DNA of 13,401 nucleotides, from NCBI GenBank assembly GCA_003542355.1, contig DPKU01000210.1, positions 2,979-16,379 on the forward strand. The letters run 5' to 3'. Below are positions 12,055 to 13,401 of the stretch, one piece after another. The DNA is from Clostridiales bacterium (GTDB lineage Bacteria > Bacillota > Clostridia > Peptostreptococcales > Anaerovoracaceae). The translations under genes were made by a program, and so were the position numbers. The stretch's first letter is position 1. Every line of letters starts with the position of its first letter. The notes beneath the pieces were generated by a model. The model saw nothing but the letters and a program-made list of their open reading frames with translations. It was not told the DNA's origin and searched no databases.

Positions 12055-13401
12055 TTACAGCGCTAAATCGTTCCAGTAAATGAATCCGTTTTCGAGAATG
12101 TTGATGCCTTTTACTGCGGAATTATGGGCAATATAGTATACATCGCTGTAAACCGGGATCATGTTCCATTCCGGATGCAGCATTTCGATCTGGATCGCTC
12201 CGAGTTTGTCGCTGCGCTCCTGATCATCCACCGTGGTTGCCGCATCATTCACCGCTGCATAGAATGCATCGGTGTTGTTTGCCGCATTGGGATCATCGAA
12301 GCAACAGTTGAGGATCAGGATGGGCTCTGCCCATTCAAGAGAATGGATCCCTGTGTCATAGTCGTTTGCGCACAGGAACTCATGCACATAGTTCCAGTCG
12401 ATGGCTTCGATGTTCATTTTAAAGCCATACTGCTTCATCTGCTCCTGCATACCCTGAACGAAGATCTGCCGGGTGGGATCGGTGGAGGCATACATTGTGA
12501 ACTCCGCCATCTGGCCGTCCTTGTCAAGATAGCCGTCTCCGTTGGTGTCTGCCCATCCCGCCTCGGCGATCAGCGCTTTGCCTCTTTCGGCATCATTGGC
12601 ATAGTTCGCCACAAAGTCATCCTTGGCAGCCTGAGAGAAGTACATCATGTTGTCGTAGATCATGGAATAAGCCGGGACCGCTGCGCCGTTGGTCAGCTCG
12701 CAGAGGGCTTCTCTGTCGATCAGCAGGCAGAAGCCCTGACGCAGCTTCAGATCTGCAAAGATGCTGTTGTCCGTATTGATTTCCATGAAGTCGACGACCG
12801 GATAGGTCTTCTTTGCGATCGTAACATTGTCCAGGTCCTTCAGCTGTGCCTGAGCGTCCATGGTAACGCCTGACCAGTAATCGATGGCACCGCTCTTCAT
12901 TTCCTCGATCAGCGTAAAGTCGTCCGTATTGAATTTGACCTGAATTTCCTTGATGGTTGCGGCGCCTTTATTCTCCACAAGAGGAACATCCGTCACATAG
13001 CCTTCGTTGGGCTTCAGTGTAACGTTGGAGCCGGGTTCGTAGCTGTCTACATAATAGATGCCATAAGGCACTGCGCCCCACATCAGCTCATCCTTGCTCA
13101 AGGTATCGAGCTGATCCTTGTCGATCACACCCATGAAGCAATCTCCCAAATAATACAAAAGATCCGAGCGGAAGGAACTCAGATGGAAGATCACCTGTCT
13201 TCCGTCCACTTCCATAGATTCGATGTTGGCATATCCGTCTGCGTACGGGCTGACTTCTTTTCCCCACTCGATGGATGCGACCACATCTTCGGGCTCGACC
13301 TGTTCGCCGGTGGCGTAGAATTTGCCTTCCGGTACGGTCATCGTCATCGTGAGACCATCTTCGCTTGTCTGAAGATCGTCCGATGAAAATACGAACGTGA
13401 T
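12055..13401 (-). CDS. ABC transporter substrate-binding protein, family 5 (oligopeptide/nickel type), N-terminus off window
   Basis: The frame is open from the right edge to a stop at 12055: 448 residues with roughly the first 80-100 (signal peptide, lipobox and first strands) missing. The first visible residues, SSDDLQTSEDGLTMTMTVPEGKFYATGEQVEPEDVVASIEWG, match the early SBP_bac_5 signature (sDGltytf.lr..vkF.dG..vtaeDV). DFMEINTDNSIFADLKLRQGFCLLIDREALCE is the central helix-strand signature of the family. The loop DTNGDGYLDKDGQ looks like a calcium-binding EF-type loop, often seen at this place in the family. The C-terminus (KGINILENGFIYWNDLAL) is complete. It probably captures peptides, nickel or similar ligands outside the membrane. 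Permease and ATPase genes are not in the window; none lies downstream, so they may be upstream or elsewhere. Confidence 0.9.
   Translation of the reverse strand: MTFVFSSDDLQTSEDGLTMTMTVPEGKFYATGEQVEPEDVVASIEWGKEVSPYADGYANIESMEVDGRQVIFHLSSFRSDLLYYLGDCFMGVIDKDQLDTLSKDELMWGAVPYGIYYVDSYEPGSNVTLKPNEGYVTDVPLVENKGAATIKEIQVKFNTDDFTLIEEMKSGAIDYWSGVTMDAQAQLKDLDNVTIAKKTYPVVDFMEINTDNSIFADLKLRQGFCLLIDREALCELTNGAAVPAYSMIYDNMMYFSQAAKDDFVANYANDAERGKALIAEAGWADTNGDGYLDKDGQMAEFTMYASTDPTRQIFVQGMQEQMKQYGFKMNIEAIDWNYVHEFLCANDYDTGIHSLEWAEPILILNCCFDDPNAANNTDAFYAAVNDAATTVDDQERSDKLGAIQIEMLHPEWNMIPVYSDVYYIAHNSAVKGINILENGFIYWNDLAL

Noticed and set aside
12124..12873. Open frame of 249 codons on the plus strand opposite the substrate-binding protein gene
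   Set aside because: It is an antisense shadow; the histidine- and valine-rich product is what the reverse of such a gene gives.

Overview
The window looks like chromosomal DNA from a Gram-positive, Clostridia-like Firmicute. Most genes have a strong AGGAGG-type ribosome site 6-9 bases before the start. The protein families also fit: a LytS-type 5TM sensor, a DUF2680 secreted protein, an XRE regulator with a long helical tail, a GyrI-fused AraC regulator and a PerR-type Fur protein. By eye the base composition is near balanced. No name closer than that is justified. There is no rRNA, tRNA, insertion sequence, phage gene or CRISPR array, and no gap between genes exceeds about 200 bases.

Left part (1-5358). 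A membrane sensor with a LytS-like 5TM domain and a PAS domain runs off the left edge on the minus strand. It is preceded by a small secreted DUF2680 protein (minus) with a good terminator. A GNAT acetyltransferase (plus) diverges from it. Then come four minus-strand genes: an XRE regulator, an AraC/GyrI-like regulator, a DUF3795 cysteine-rich protein and a phosphinothricin-type GNAT acetyltransferase. The last two form a short operon. This block looks like small-molecule sensing and modification.

Centre (5446-7893). A plus-strand peroxide-defence operon encodes a DUF454 membrane protein, a full-length clade-3-like haem catalase and a PerR-type Fur repressor. Its promoter has an extended -10, and 10-bp-phased direct repeats lie across the predicted start of transcription. 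This suggests autorepression by the encoded Fur protein. Two hairpins close the operon.

Right-centre (7893-10333). A minus-strand operon encodes a membrane-anchored FMN-binding protein carrying a canonical flavinylation motif. It overlaps by 4 bases (ATGA) a CHASE4-HAMP-PAS-GGDEF diguanylate cyclase with intact active and inhibitory sites. The cyclase ends with what looks like the first residues of a lost HD-GYP domain. This pair is the most interesting unit in the window: a candidate redox-to-c-di-GMP sensor couple.

Right part (10342-13401). A plus-strand EamA transporter overlaps a methyltransferase with an N-terminal zinc ribbon. A seven-codon reading frame with its own ribosome site ends in an ATGA overlap with the methyltransferase start. 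A bidirectional terminator separates these genes from an oligopeptide/nickel-type ABC substrate-binding protein (minus) that runs off the right edge.
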